A stretch of DNA of 64,000 nucleotides from Adenophora triphylla var. japonica (Eukaryota > Streptophyta > Magnoliopsida > Asterales > Campanulaceae), in the NCBI GenBank assembly GCA_022495995.1, contig JAFEMH010006930.1, positions 44,220 through 108,219 on the forward strand, written 5' to 3'. The notes below the pieces were generated by a model. That model did no database searches. It saw nothing but the letters and a program-made list of their open reading frames with translations, and was not told the DNA's origin. Made by a program: the position numbers and the translations under genes. Of the stretch, positions 52,567-63,841 are shown one piece after another (position 1 is the first letter of the stretch; the number at the start of each line of letters is the position of its first letter).

Positions 52567-55031
52567 ATGGCAGATTCGCAGAGTTCAGCAAGTTTGGGTC
52601 TGAACGCAGATCCAGCTCAGAATCAGAGTATCAGTCCGGGCACAGGGCCAGATCAAGGACAGAACGCAGGGCCAAACATAGCCCTGAATGCCTCTCCTAG
52701 CAGCGGATACGGCGAAGGTCCTCACATGACACCCCCGGGAAGTCCGTCTGTCAACCCTCAATTCAACTTTCCTCCGGAAGCTTCCCTCCGGAAGCTTCCC
52801 TCCGTGCCGCCCTCGAAGCCTCTCGTGCCCGTGAAGAGGCCGGTTGGGCTCGCTATGTTGAAGTGATGCGCATGCAAGGTATCGCAGTAATCCGTCATCC
52901 GGATGGGTCCTACGAAGAAATCAGGGAAGAACCTATGGTACCCGCAAATGGTGAAGCAATCAGTGCTGATGACAAGTCAAACGCTCTCTTCTGCTACATG
53001 CTGTCTTGGGAAGAAATCCGGGTCGCAGCGAAAACAGCAAACAATGTCCAGCATGATGGCATGGCCCCCAATTCCCAGTCTACTCCCCTCACTTGGGAAG
53101 AGATTAAGTGTGCCGCAAATTCAAGCCCGACAATCACTATTAACCAATTGCGACAAGCAGCCTGGCCATATGCCACACATGGGCCTCCTCTGAGTTGGTC
53201 AGAATTGAATGAAGAACACGATGAGGGCCAAGACGTTAAGGTAAACTTGCTCACCAGGTCAGGAAAAATGTTGGGAACTGACGTCGCCGGACCATCGGGA
53301 AAAGATAAAGAAGCAGTTGTTCCGGGGGAAGGCGCTGGCAAAAGTCCATACACTAAGGGGACATTCGAAGAAGAGAATGACCAAATCCTTGCACAACTAA
53401 AACGAACCCAGGCCAACATTTCTCTCTGGTCTCTCCTAACTTCTTCTTATCCTCACAAGCTGAAGCTGGAGGAGGCTCTATCCAGGACGATGGTATCCGT
53501 AAATTCCACCCCCGACGAAGCATGCCAGTTGATAGGTACCGCCCAGTACGAAAACATCATTACCTTTACAGAATTGGATTTGCCAAAATATGGCGCCAGT
53601 CACAACGAGTCTCTGCACATCACTGTTCAGTTAGATGGACGCCGGCTCCCCCATGTGATGGTAGACAATGGCTCAGCTATGAATGTACTGCCTGCCAGGA
53701 CGATGAGCCTGTTGGACATTAAGGCCACTGATCTAAAGCCATCCGACCAGACCATAAAGGCATACGACTCTACATCTAGGAAAGTTCTGGGTGTGATACC
53801 ATTAACTATGTGGTTCGGAAAGAAGCCCCTGGTGGTTGAGTTTCAGGTAATAGACATTCCGACCAGCTTCTCTGCTCTGCTAGGAAGACCGTGGCTGCAC
53901 CAAATCAATGGCGTCGCTTCAACCTTGCATCAATGTGTCAAGTTCGTTCAAGACGGCGAACTGACCATCATCTATGGGGATAGTATCACCATCGAAGGCA
54001 CCAATGATGAGGGAAGGCCGATAATGGAAATTAAACACGATGAAGCCAACTTGATGTTAAGCGGTTTCAGAGTCGAAAGCCCAAAGGACCAAATCTGCAC
54101 AATCGACCTAACAACCTCTCTTGACAAGCTCCCCCCAGTTATGATAATGATGAGACGTATAAACTACATTCCGGGGCTTGGTCTTGGAAGACGTCAACAG
54201 GGTACCCACAAGCTTGAGGAACTAAAGCTGAAGAGGGACAAAGAAGGTCTGGGATATGTCGGGAAGACCCCCAAGGACAAAGAGGTTGACAAGATCAAAG
54301 CCGCAGAAAAGAAGAAGGCTAGGGCTGCTGGAAAAACCTATGTCAAGCCTAATCTCCGTCCTTATCATCCTTCCCTGGAAAAGTATTTCGTCAAAGAAAA
54401 GGGTATTGATCTCGCCTGTCCCGAAAGCCAGCTCAAGAAAGTGGAAGATCTTACTTTGAAAGAGTTCATCACTAACAAGCCTGACATTCCAGGGGCTGTG
54501 ACTACCTTCGAAAGCCAGTATCACTTCTGGGGGAACCCTGATTTCACCAGCCAGTTCGAAAGGTTATCCATGATCGAGCCTGTGATCGGGGAGGTCAACG
54601 AAACCACCGAGTTTGATATGGGCAAAGATATCGCAGCCTTGTTCGAAGGAGCAGATTTGTCAAAAACCACCGGGGTTGATCCACTGATGAAAGCACCACT
54701 GATTGATTTACGCAAAGATGCGCCACCAATGGCCGGGGCTGTTGATAAAGATCCTCTCGGTATGATTGACCTTCTGACTGGGGATGATTATATACCTGTG
54801 ATCGATTTTCCGGCAGGTAAAGATTATGTATCAGTAATTGATTTTGGTGGAGACAAGAAGATCGATCCACGCACCTTCGTCAGCACTTCAAAAATGCCAC
54901 TCCAAAATTGGATCTCTTTCAAAGGACCGATTGCCAGCCGGGAAGTTATGACGAAGAAGCTCGGGCTGATCCCTCGTCCTGGTGTGTCTGAGTCAAAGTC
55001 AATCCCTGTAATCCCGAGTCGGCCCTCGTAG
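52567..55031 (+). pseudogene. Deleted gag plus protease of Tat element 2
   Basis: The ATG at 52567 starts MADSQSSASLGLNADPAQNQ. A 14-bp tandem duplication (52774-52787 and 52788-52801) shifts the frame; the downstream frame is then open for 722 codons to 55031. The open part has LNEEHDEGQDVKVNLLTRSG, ISLWSLLTSSYPHKLKLEE, the protease site VDNGSAMNVLP and LLGRPWLHQING, and a long C-terminal linker. The capsid and zinc-knuckle regions, which element 1 keeps at 11800-12700, are absent: the reading passes from the N terminus straight to the pre-protease segment. Comparison suggests about 3.5 kb was lost. Confidence 0.85.
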
Positions 55032-55127
55032 TCTTTTGTTATCGAGTTCGAGTCTCTAGATAGGTCTAGTACTCTCACGGCCGATGATCATCGCCGTATC
55101 GTTAACTCGTCTTCCCTTTTGCATTGA

Positions 55128-56536
55128 ATGAAATGGTCGACCTTCGCGTATCCCTTAATTGCCACCTTAACAAATGATAAGTTAACTAAGACAAATCTTA
55201 ATGATTTAAAAATGGTTAATAATGATTCATTTGAAGAGGACACAGACTTTTTAGATGAAAACTTTTTAAATGATAATATAAAGCAGGTTTTTGATCGAGA
55301 CGATAATCGGGCCCAAGCTGCCGATGAGGTATTAACTACGGTGAATTTGGGAACTACTGAAGAGCCCAAAGAGACACAGATTGGCAGTTTCTTCACCGGA
55401 AAGAATGGGAAGCCCTCATTGATCTCGCTTCAAAGAATATGTAGACGTATTTGCCTCGGTCCTACAAGGACATGCCCGGGTTGGATACCTCAACCGTTGA
55501 GCACCGAATCCCCCGATCCGAAGCCGTGCCGCCAAGCGTAAACTTCGCCGGATCAAGCCGTAATGGTCCCTCCAAGTCAAAGAGGAGATAGAGAAGCCGC
55601 TCGAGTGGGTTTCATCAGAGTGGTCAAATACCCCAAGTGGTTGGCCAACATAGTAACAGCTTACCAAGTCGAATGGCAAGGTCGTGGTGTGCGTGGACTT
55701 CGTAGACCTAAACAAAGCTAGCCCGAAGGACGACTTTCCCTTGCCCAATATCGATCTACTGGTAGACACTACCGCCGCCTACGAAGTCAAATCATTCGTG
55801 AATGGTTTTGCGGGTTACAATCAGATTAAAGTTGCCGAAGAAGATCAGGAAAAGACTTCCTTCACCAGTCCTTGGGGAACCTTCTGCTATACGGTTATGC
55901 CCTTTGGCCTGAAGAATGCCGGTGCCACTTACCAGCGAGCAGTCACTGCACTTTTCCATGACATGATCCACAAGGAGATCGAAGTCTATGTTGATGACAT
56001 GATTATTCATTCCAAGGGATCAGATGGACAGCACTTGATCGACCTAAGGAAGTTCTTCAACCTACGCGGGAGCATGAAATGAGGTTGAACCCAGCAAAGT
56101 GCACCTTTGGCGTAGTCCGAGGAAAAGTTCTGGGATACATGGTCACAGAACGAGGGATTGAAGCCGATCCAAGAAAGATCAAAGCCATCATGGAAATGAA
56201 GCCCCCGACGACCGTCACGGAGGTGAAGGCTTTCATGGGCCGTCTCCAGTACATTAGCCGATTCATCCATCAGCTAACCTCTATCTGTGAGCCGATCTTC
56301 AAGCTGCTCAGGAAAAATCAGAAGGTTGAGTGGGACGAACAGTGTCAAACCGCCTTCGAGACGATCAAGGCCTACTTGGTCCATCCCCCAATCTTGTGTC
56401 CTCCACATAAGGACAAGCCCTTGTTGCTATACTTAACAAATACGTATACGGCTGCTGGAGCCATGCTCGCACAAGAAAAGCCGGATTCAAAGGTGGAAAA
56501 TGCCATATACTTCGTCGGAAGCTTCGTGGCGAGTTA
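55128..56536 (+). pseudogene. Reverse transcriptase of Tat element 2, motif A mutated
   Basis: A linker (YPLIATLTNDKLTKTNLND, GSFFTGK) leads into RT. Several frame breaks occur between 55400 and 55690. The main RT frame (55684-56082) has VCVDFVDLNKASPKDDFPLP, then SFVNGFAGYNQIKV where Tat RTs have Asp instead of Asn in motif A, then PFGLKNAGATYQRA and YVDDMIIHSK. The frame shifts near 56080 into 56079-56536 (LNPAKCTFGV, GIEADPRKIKAI), the connection region. The protein could not be made or catalytically active. Confidence 0.87.
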
Positions 56537-56836
56537 AACTACTCCTCTTTAGAGAAAACCTGTGCAGCTTTGGTATGGGTGGTCAGCAAACTGAGACACT
56601 ACCTCCTGGCACATACAGTACACCTAGTGTCAAAGATGGATCCCATCAAGTGCCTGTTCGGAAAGGCTTCTCTGTCATCAAGGCTTGCGAAATGGTCATT
56701 CTTCCTAGCCGAATTTGATATCAAGTTCGTAACCCGCAAGGCAATCAAAGGCCAAGCTCTGTCGGATCATCTGGCAGATTTCCCAAGCTCAGAAGTGCCC
56801 GAGTTCGAACCCCGCCTGACGATGGAATCTTCGTGA
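56537..56836 (+). pseudogene. First RNase H remnant of Tat element 2
   Basis: After a frame break at about 56515-56535, the reading continues with ELNYSSLEKTCAALVWVVSK, LRHYLLAHTVHLVSKMDPIK and KWSFFLAEFDIKFV to a stop at 56834-56836. It is the retrotransposon RNase H with the lineage-typical LRHYLLAH. The frame overlaps the start of the second RNase H by four bases (ATGA-like arrangement). Confidence 0.8.
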
Positions 56837-57358
56837 TAGAGGGCATGCACCGCTGGCAGTTGTTCTTCGACGGTGCCGCCAACAAAAGGGGCAATGGTAT
56901 CGGCATGGTGTTGGTTGATCCAAAGGATGTGCATACCCCCATCGCTATCAAGTTGAATTTCCCGGCTACTAACAATGCCGCAGAGTATGAAGCTTGCATA
57001 GCCGGCCTCGAGGCAGCCTTGGAACGAAATGTCGAAAAGTTGGAGGTGTACGGAGACTCTCAACTAATCATCAATCAGGTATCCAATAAGTGGAGAACCG
57101 TGGACCAAGATTTGCAAATGTACTATGCCTACATGGAGGATCCGATCGACCAATTCAAGGAGGTCACGGTCCACTACCTACCCCGGACAAGAACAGTTCG
57201 CGGATGCCCCGGCCACTTTGGCCTCTCTCGTGGAAATCCCGAGGGAAAATCAAGAAACCATTCAGTGGTTGGGAGGCGCGAGAATCCCGCCTACGTTGCG
57301 GATCGAGCTAGAAAAGGTCGATGACTTGTGGTACGATCGAGATCTTTCAAGACCTTAA
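56833..57358 (+). pseudogene. Archaeal-type second RNase H of Tat element 2
   Basis: Tat elements carry an added RNase H of archaeal/plant type. The frame has D in WQLFFDGAANKRGNG, E in NNAAEYEACIAGL and D in LEVYGDSQLIINQV. The final catalytic Asp (EQFADAPATLASL) is in another frame (57125-57358) because of a one-base loss near 57180. Four active-site acids are therefore recognisable but not in one reading. Element 1 lacks this domain through deletion. Confidence 0.85.
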
Positions 57359-58604
57359 ACATGGCGAAGCTTCGTTCCCAACGAAAAAGGATGGTAGACT
57401 AAAAGAAGGTCTCCGCGCCAAAAGTTTACAAGCTTTGAAAAGGTTGTCTGCACAGTACGTTATTCTGGGGGACGACCTATGGAAGAAAAGGCATCGAGGG
57501 CCACTTCTGCTCTGCATCAGCAAATCTAAGGCCAGAAAAGTCATGGAAGAAGTCCATGGTGGCGCATGCGGACCACATATGAACGCCCGAGCACTGATGT
57601 TCAACATACTCAGGATGGGCTATTATTGGATCTCCATGGAAACTGACTGTATTCAGTTTGTGCGAACCTGCGATAAGTGTTAGCGGTTCTCCAATCTCAA
57701 CCATATACCTCCTCATGATCTCTACTGCATGAGCACTCCCTGGCCATTCGCAACTTGGGGGATCGACGTTATTGGGAAGATAACTCTTGCCGGCAGTAAC
57801 GGGCACGAGTTCGTTTTGGTCGCTGTGGATTACTTCACCAAGTGGGTTGAAGCAGCGTCCTACAAAGTCCTCAACTCCAAAAAGGTGGCCCGTTTCATAA
57901 AAGAAAACATCCTGTGCCGATATGGAGTTCCAAATGAGATTATCTCAGATAACGGGTCACATTTCGAGGGACACACTGACGAACTGCTTGCAGAATTCAA
58001 AATCAAGTGACACAAGTCCTCCCCGTATCGCCCTCAAACCAATGGTACTGTCGAGGCCGCAAACAAGAATCTAGAAAGGATCATCCGGAAAATGGCTGAA
58101 AGGAGCCGAGATTGGCCTGAGAAGCTTCACTTAGCACTTTGGGGCTACCGTACGTCAGTAAGAACTGCCACCGGTGAAACCCCGTTCGCCTTAACCTATG
58201 GGATGGATGCCGTTCTACCCATTGAGCTAGAGATACCCTCTCTACGGGTCCTGCTTGAAAATGAGGTCAACGAGATAGAATGGCTTCAGAGTCGACACGA
58301 CGAACTAGCTCTCCTGGACGAGCGAAGGCTTAAGGCAATGGAGCACATCCGAGCTTATCAGAAGCGCATGGCTAGGGCCTTTGACAAGAAGGTACATCCC
58401 CGCGACATTAAAGTGGGTGATTTGGTCCTAAAAGAAAAGCCACCGAATCAGTTTAGTCCTCTGGGCAAGTGGGCACCAGTCTGGGTAGGCCCGTATCTGG
58501 TGAAAGAAATCTTCTCCGGTGGAGCAATGAAGTTGACGGATTTGGATGGAAACCCCTTCATGCATCCGGTGAACGGCGACAAACTACGCCGTTATTACAT
58601 CTGA
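57321..58604 (+). pseudogene. Integrase of Tat element 2, two in-frame stops
   Basis: The zinc finger is EVHGGACGPHMNARAL ... FVRTCDKC, interrupted by TAG at 57681-57683. The core has D in WGIDVIGKI, D in ISDNGSHFEG and E in NGTVEAANK, interrupted by TGA near 58008-58010, where element 1 reads ITRHK. The C-terminal frame 58092-58604 is open: LALWGYRTSVRTATG, GDLVLKEKPP, GKWAPVWVGPYLV and HPVNGDKLRRYYI with a stop. All three catalytic acids are present, so only the two stops disable it. No chromodomain. Confidence 0.88.
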
Positions 58605-58734
58605 ATCGAGTCTCCCCCTCTAAAAAAAAAAGAAGAAAAGATAAAAAAAAAGAGAAAAACAACAACAAAAACCCAGACGAGACTGAAAACCTCTCAAAAG
58701 GCAGTCCGTGCAAAACAAAGGGCGCGCTCGGTGC

Positions 58735-58925
58735 TAAAAGAATATACCCAACTAGGCTGAAAACCCTAAAAACGGGCGGTCTAGGTAAAAACAGGTTGCA
58801 CCATTTGTCCCCCTTCTATCTATCCCTTTCTTAAACACAAAATTGGGTCAAACTACGGAGACCCGAGCCCCTCACCCAATCAGTAAAAGGGGAACGTAGG
58901 GCAACTGCTCGCGGTTCGTTCTAAA
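58735..58925 (+). promoter_or_regulatory. Conserved non-coding block after integrase (Tat element 2)
   Basis: This is the partner of 18640-18845 in element 1. ACCCAACTAGGCTG, AAACGGGCGGTCTAGGTAAAAA and CAGGTTGCACC are conserved, then AACTACGGAGACCCGAGCCC and GGGGAACGTAGGG. The two last form a possible stem (CTACG/CGTAG). Confidence 0.55.
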
Positions 58926-59155
58926 AAACATAAAAATCACCAAATCCTGTCAAACAGTTATATTTGTGATCACCAAAATGTGTCTTGATTAAGTTTTGAA
59001 GTAATTTCAACTTTCATCACATTAATACATTCATTGATGAGTTCAAGCACGGTCTACTCTCGACTCATTAACATTAGCTAAAATAATATCTTTTAAAAAG
59101 AGCATCTAAATTGTCTGTGTTGGCAACAAGGGATACAATGACTGGTCGCCTAATC

Positions 59156-60716
59156 CTAGTCGCTCGTTCCCACTCCCGAGCTAGCATTCTTCTGCTTCCT
59201 CTTCCTCGGTCCTCGGGAGGTCTTTGGCTTAGCTATCCCAAACATTTCTGTCTCCCGTCGCCCCGGCTCAGGAATAATACGAGTCGGTGAGTCAACCAAT
59301 CCGGCAGCTCTCAGCGCCGCCTGGGCAGCTCTTTCATCTCTCAGAGCTGCCCTCCTAGCCATAACTTCAGGGTCATCCCTCATCTTGGCTCTCCTCTCCA
59401 CGAGTCTCTCAAAATCCGCCGTCGAGTCGTCGGTCACATTGTCTGGGTCAGCCTGTGCTTCAACATCGCGTAGCTCCCGGCTAGTTGGGTCTCCTCCGCG
59501 GATCCCTCGGCAATACACTTCAATGGTGTGCTGGACTGGTCCCATCTGCTCCCCATACCAGATCAAATACAAGGTGGATAGATATGTGATCCCCCGAGTC
59601 TTCCGTATCAGTGTATAAGTGGGAAAAGCTGCTCCTGAAAAGGCCCTGGAAAAGAACCTAAGGGTCCAGGCATCAGTCATGTCAAGAAGGGCGGTATCCC
59701 GAGCCATCTGCTCTCTGAACCCATCAACAGCCTGCTGTGGGTATCCATACTGCCTCTGAACAAGCAAGGGGATACTGAATGACGAGAAGTGTAGTCCTGG
59801 CAGCCTCACTATAGCAGAGCCATCCTGCCTACCGCTCATGGTCTCGAGCCTCCATCCGGAACCCAAGATCGGATATCAAGTAGTATACCCGCGCCGCCTC
59901 GCCAACCTTCCCTGAAGCCTCGGGAGCCACTCGCCTGGCGTCGCGTAACCCAAGGTGCTGCAGCTTCCGTCCAACAGTAACGGGGAAATAAGCCTCAACC
60001 GCTCAAAGAGCCATAATGACAAAAGACCTGGGCCGCCGCGTCCCATGTGCACCGACCCTCCACCCGATCGGTCCATCCCAAGTGATAGGTCTCTCGCCAG
60101 CCAGAATGGGAAATATGTCTCTCTCTCGCCCGGTCGAACCTCGGTCCGTTGTGATACCTCGAGAGCCCCGCATCCGCCTAACAACTCCCAAAGAAGAAGT
60201 CGTGAGCATACCCCATCATACTACGTAAGGCGGTATAGGGAGATCATAATCAACATAAAGATGTCCATGGCTGTAGATAAGTCAAACTGCTCTAGGCATG
60301 ACACAGCCAATCGGGCTATCTGGGCCAGGTCAACAAAGGACAGGTCAAGAATCAGATCGCCACCGCTTCCGCGCGAAATCCCAAGAAGTCGGCCAATTGC
60401 TCGCCAAAGGTCGCGGATCTCGCGGGAAGACAGATCTCTAAGCTCTCCCTCCCAATCGCTGCACGGAACTCCTCAATCGTGGGTGTGAGATCGTTATACG
60501 AGAGGGTAAAGACATGCCTCTCCCGGTCCCGGTGTCTGAAGCGGCCCGGAGAAGGTTCCACCCACCGCCCACTCCTTCAATGCCTGTGATGCATTTCAAC
60601 CCATATCGTTGGTCAATGATCCTCCTGTTGTTGCTGCGATGACGGCGGTACAGATCTATGAGATCGGAATGAAATTGACGCTCTTTGGTCTTAGACCTGT
60701 CGTCATAATGTTCCAT
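59156..60716 (-). pseudogene. Antisense gene B of Tat element 2 (DUF7745-like)
   Basis: The ATG at 60716 starts MEHYDDRSKTKERQFHSDLI. The gene includes RRIIDQRYGLKCI, WNLLRAASDTGTG, then in a shifted frame RHVFTLSYNDLTPTIEEFRA, and ends in the open frame 59866-59156 (WRLETMSGRQDGS, DAWTLRFFSRAFSGAAFPTY ... KPKTSRGPRKRKQKN). The order matches element 1 gene B. At least two frame breaks (about 60540 and 60300-59870) are present. The basic C terminus RGPRKRKQKN could be a nuclear signal. Function unknown; a DNA-binding role is only a hypothesis. Confidence 0.62.
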
Positions 60717-60810
60717 TTTCGACCAAAGATCAAATCTTGGGGCTAATTTTGAGGTGGAAGACAAACTTGACACCCGATGTGGCTGCTGGAATGAACTGTT
60801 CCCGAATCTG

Positions 60811-60911
60811 CCTTTTATAAAGTGCTGAAACTTGCTGACCAAGAAATCTGTCCCACATACTCTCTATGTCGTGCGACATAAAGGTCCCAAGAAGTCCTGT
60901 GTCGGACGACA
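60811..60911 (-). promoter_or_regulatory. Candidate promoter of antisense gene B, element 2
   Basis: On the minus strand the order is TGTCGTCCGACA (60911-60900), ATGTCGCACGACAT (60880-60865 region), then CTTTATAAAAGG (TATAAAA starting at 60819). The two palindromes stand in the same order as in the LTR duplication unit. The nearer palindrome centre is about 53 bp from the TATA box, wider than the 28.5 bp of the LTR. The gene B ATG is about 100 bp past the TATA box. Confidence 0.6.
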
Positions 60912-61445
60912 TAGAGAGCTACATCGACAAAGAATAAACTGCAGAATCGCAAAGCAATCCCAAAGCGACCCAACGCTTGCTCAAACAACCACCCAAACCT
61001 GTCCAAAGCACCACAAAATCATGCCTAAACACCCCCCTCGCTCATAAAACCCACGGAAGAGGATTCGGAACATCCGACACACCCACAGACACATAAATGT
61101 CGCCCAAAACATACAAAAAAACACAAGAATACCCCAATACATCAAAAGCCACCATCCCGTGCCTTTCTTAGGACGAACTCATGCATATAAGCTCGCAAAT
61201 GCATAAATAAACAAATATTGTAATTGTCAAAGTACAAAAGTAATAAAAAACATTGTTTTACAATCCAAAAGAACAAAAATAGCACATGCATTTCCTCTCT
61301 CCCTAAAAAGAGTCAAAGCATGGCAAAAGGGGACCGCCGTGATCACTCCGACTCGGAGTCATCATCAAAACCGTCCTCCTCCTCAGAACCGCTGTCATCC
61401 TCGGGGCCGCCGCCCACCTCCTCCTGAGCCACTCGCTCCCGGCCA

Positions 61446-63677
61446 TCATCGCCACCCTCCTAGCACCTCGTGGATCTCGCCGTCAGAGTCATCGCCCTCA
61501 TAATGTGCCCAAGGCTGGGGCTCAGCATAATACCCCTGCCACTCAGGGATAGTGGAATAAGGGGGCTGGTAGGGATCATCCTCGCCATCATCATCATCAG
61601 ACTGGGGCTGCTGACTAGATCCGCCCGCCTGAGAACCAGAAGGAGCCAAAGCTGGTCTGGGCCTCTTCTTCGGAGGCACTACCTCATCAGGCCGGGAGCT
61701 ACACTTCCCCTTCCAATGCTCCGCGCTCCTCTGAAACTGGCGCAAAGATCTTCACAAACACCGGTGAGCGCCTTCGCCACCGTCCCGAACGTCTTGGCCG
61801 GAACTCGTTCAATGAAAACAGAAAAAAGCAAGCCAAAATACGTGATATACAAGAAAGCGCTAAAAGCCGGAATGAATCGAAAAAAGGGAAATTACTCACG
61901 TAGGTAGTCCTCGGGCACTGCAGATGCGGGTGAGTCTCGGACATATCAAAAGAGGAGCGGCAAACACGCCCCCAACCTCATACTCAAAAGACGGAGGCGC
62001 CGGTGCCTGCATCCCCGCTGCCCTCCTAGCAGCCATGACCTGAGGAGTCACCAACCGGGTGAAAACAAAATAGGCGTAACCACCCTCCTCATAAAACTCA
62101 GCGGCATCAATGCCGGTCCGCAGCCGCTCCAAATCAGGCAGGGCCCGAATATGCCATATCCCCGAAGGAGGATCGCGAGGAACACGAGCAGCCGCACCAG
62201 GACCATGCTGCCTGCTCACTCTCTCCCCAAGTATGTGGCATCGCCCTCCAGCCAACTAATAGCCTCCTCGTCCCCGGGTCACCGTGGCAAAGAAGACCAA
62301 CCAAATCCTCACCATAACGGCCGTGCTGTGGAAGTGTCTCAACCCAACAGGGGTACCCCTCAGAGCAATCATAATATCATGATAACAAGCCGTCTTACGG
62401 GGCTTCGCCCCGTCCACCTTCCGGCTCTCTCTCGCCCCAAAAGTCCAGCGGCGAATGGCAGGGAACAGATCTGCTGCAATCCTCTCGGGCACAGTCCAGG
62501 CATAACAGCCGAACACCTCATAGGCCCACACCTGAAATCAGAGACAAAAGACTCTCAGTGTGCAGCAACAGTATGAAATGATGACAAAAAAGTCAAATAC
62601 GGAGGTCAAGTCAAAAGCAAAGGGCATACCTCCAGCACAGTCTGGTAAAAATCCAGAGAGGTCACACTACCTCTGCTCACCTCATCCAGGCCCCTGTACA
62701 CTTGGGCCAAACCAGCCTCTCCCCAAGAGAAAGTGGACACCTGGCTCCAATCACGAAGAGGCTCCAACAGAAGAGTCAATGCCATCGTAGAGGCATTGCA
62801 AAACAGGGTGTCAGACAACCCGCCTGCATAAAGGCTCTAGCCAATCGCCAGCAAAGAGCGGCATCTCGGCAAAAAGACGACTACGATGCGTCAAGGCCGA
62901 GTGCAAATCCGCCAAAGGAACCCCATTGCCCTTCAGGCGAAAGGTCATGCCAGTTAAGGCTCTGATGGCGTCTGGGCTCAGCACGCCAGGGTCCTCAGAA
63001 AAGATGGGCCTATCCTTAAACTGCAGACCGGTAATGGCAGTGAAGTCATATGGAGTGATGGTCGCTTCACCCCAGATAGATGGAATGTGTGGGTAGAATC
63101 CCCACCGTAACCGCCTAAAGGCACGCACTAGCTCCACGCTCCCCGTCGTGTCCCCAAAAGCTCCGACAGTGTGGAAGAACGGTCCAAGACCAAGAAAGAA
63201 AGACCAAATCCCTTAGACTGTCCTAGAAATCGAAGAGCCCTAAGAAGACCCCAAATGGTCGCGATAGCCTCAGAGACCCTCGTCCGCAAAGGTCTGCAGG
63301 TAAGCACAACACAGGTATCAAAAATCATACTCGTAACAATATGTGCATGCATTCATCATCACTAAATTCTTTCAAAATAAAAAGAAACAGAAAAGGAAAA
63401 AACTTTTCAAAACACATTCATCCCATGCCAAGCATACAATTCCTATTTGGGTGCGATTTCCCCCAATTTCAATCCCTAACCCTAGAAATCAAATTTCGAA
63501 AAGGGTTAATCTTTCAATACTTACCCCCTTCTGCTCCAACATAGAAGTGTGAAAATCAAGACCCGGGTAGAGCCCATGTCCCTCGAGGAATTTCTTCCGC
63601 TTGTTCCGATCCACAAGCTTTCGTCTCTCGGATAATACTCGTTGCATGTTCCTTCTCGATTCGGCCCGCGGAGGCAT
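61446..63677 (-). pseudogene. Antisense gene A of Tat element 2, four exons, PMD-like
   Basis: Proposed exons: 63677-63525 (MPPRAESRRNMQRVLSERRK, donor G|GTAAGT), 63293-62630 (acceptor TACCTGCAG, donor GGAG|GTATGC), 62531-61900 (acceptor GATTTCAG, donor CTAC|GTGAGT) and about 61795-61446. Exon 2 has WGEATITPYDFTAITGLQFK, the plant-mobile-domain phrase, and FSWGEAGLAQVYRGLDEV. Exon 3 has GERVSRQHGPGAA. The last exon is acidic (DDDDGEDDPYQPPYS). Frame breaks inside exons 2 to 4 (for example near 63130 and 62815) show decay. Exon structure and domain order match element 1, so the spliced antisense gene predates their split. Confidence 0.67.
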
Positions 63678-63797
63678 CTTCAATATCTTGATCTAAATCA
63701 AAATCGGAGGGAGAATTTTCAAGATTTTCTCTCTTTCTTTCTCTCTGTCTCGGCGGCAATGGATGGTCTTTTAAAAGACCTGTCTTACGACCTGCGG

Positions 63798-63841
63798 TTT
63801 TAATTAAAACTGCCTGGGAACCTCCCCATGTCGTACGACAT
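63798..63841 (-). promoter_or_regulatory. Candidate promoter of antisense gene A, element 2
   Basis: ATGTCGTACGACAT (63828-63841) is a perfect 14-bp palindrome of the element 2 type. On the minus strand TTTTAATTAAAA follows; a TATA-like TAATTAAA starts at 63806, 28.5 bp from the centre. A CATGGG(G)A...CCCAG stretch between them also follows the palindrome at 50288-50320 in the LTR. The gene A ATG (63677) is about 150 bp downstream. Confidence 0.6.

Noticed and set aside
59955..60488. Plus-strand ORF of 177 codons opposite antisense gene B
   Set aside because: It is Arg/Ser/Pro-rich, has no domain, and lies on the strand opposite a better-supported conserved gene.
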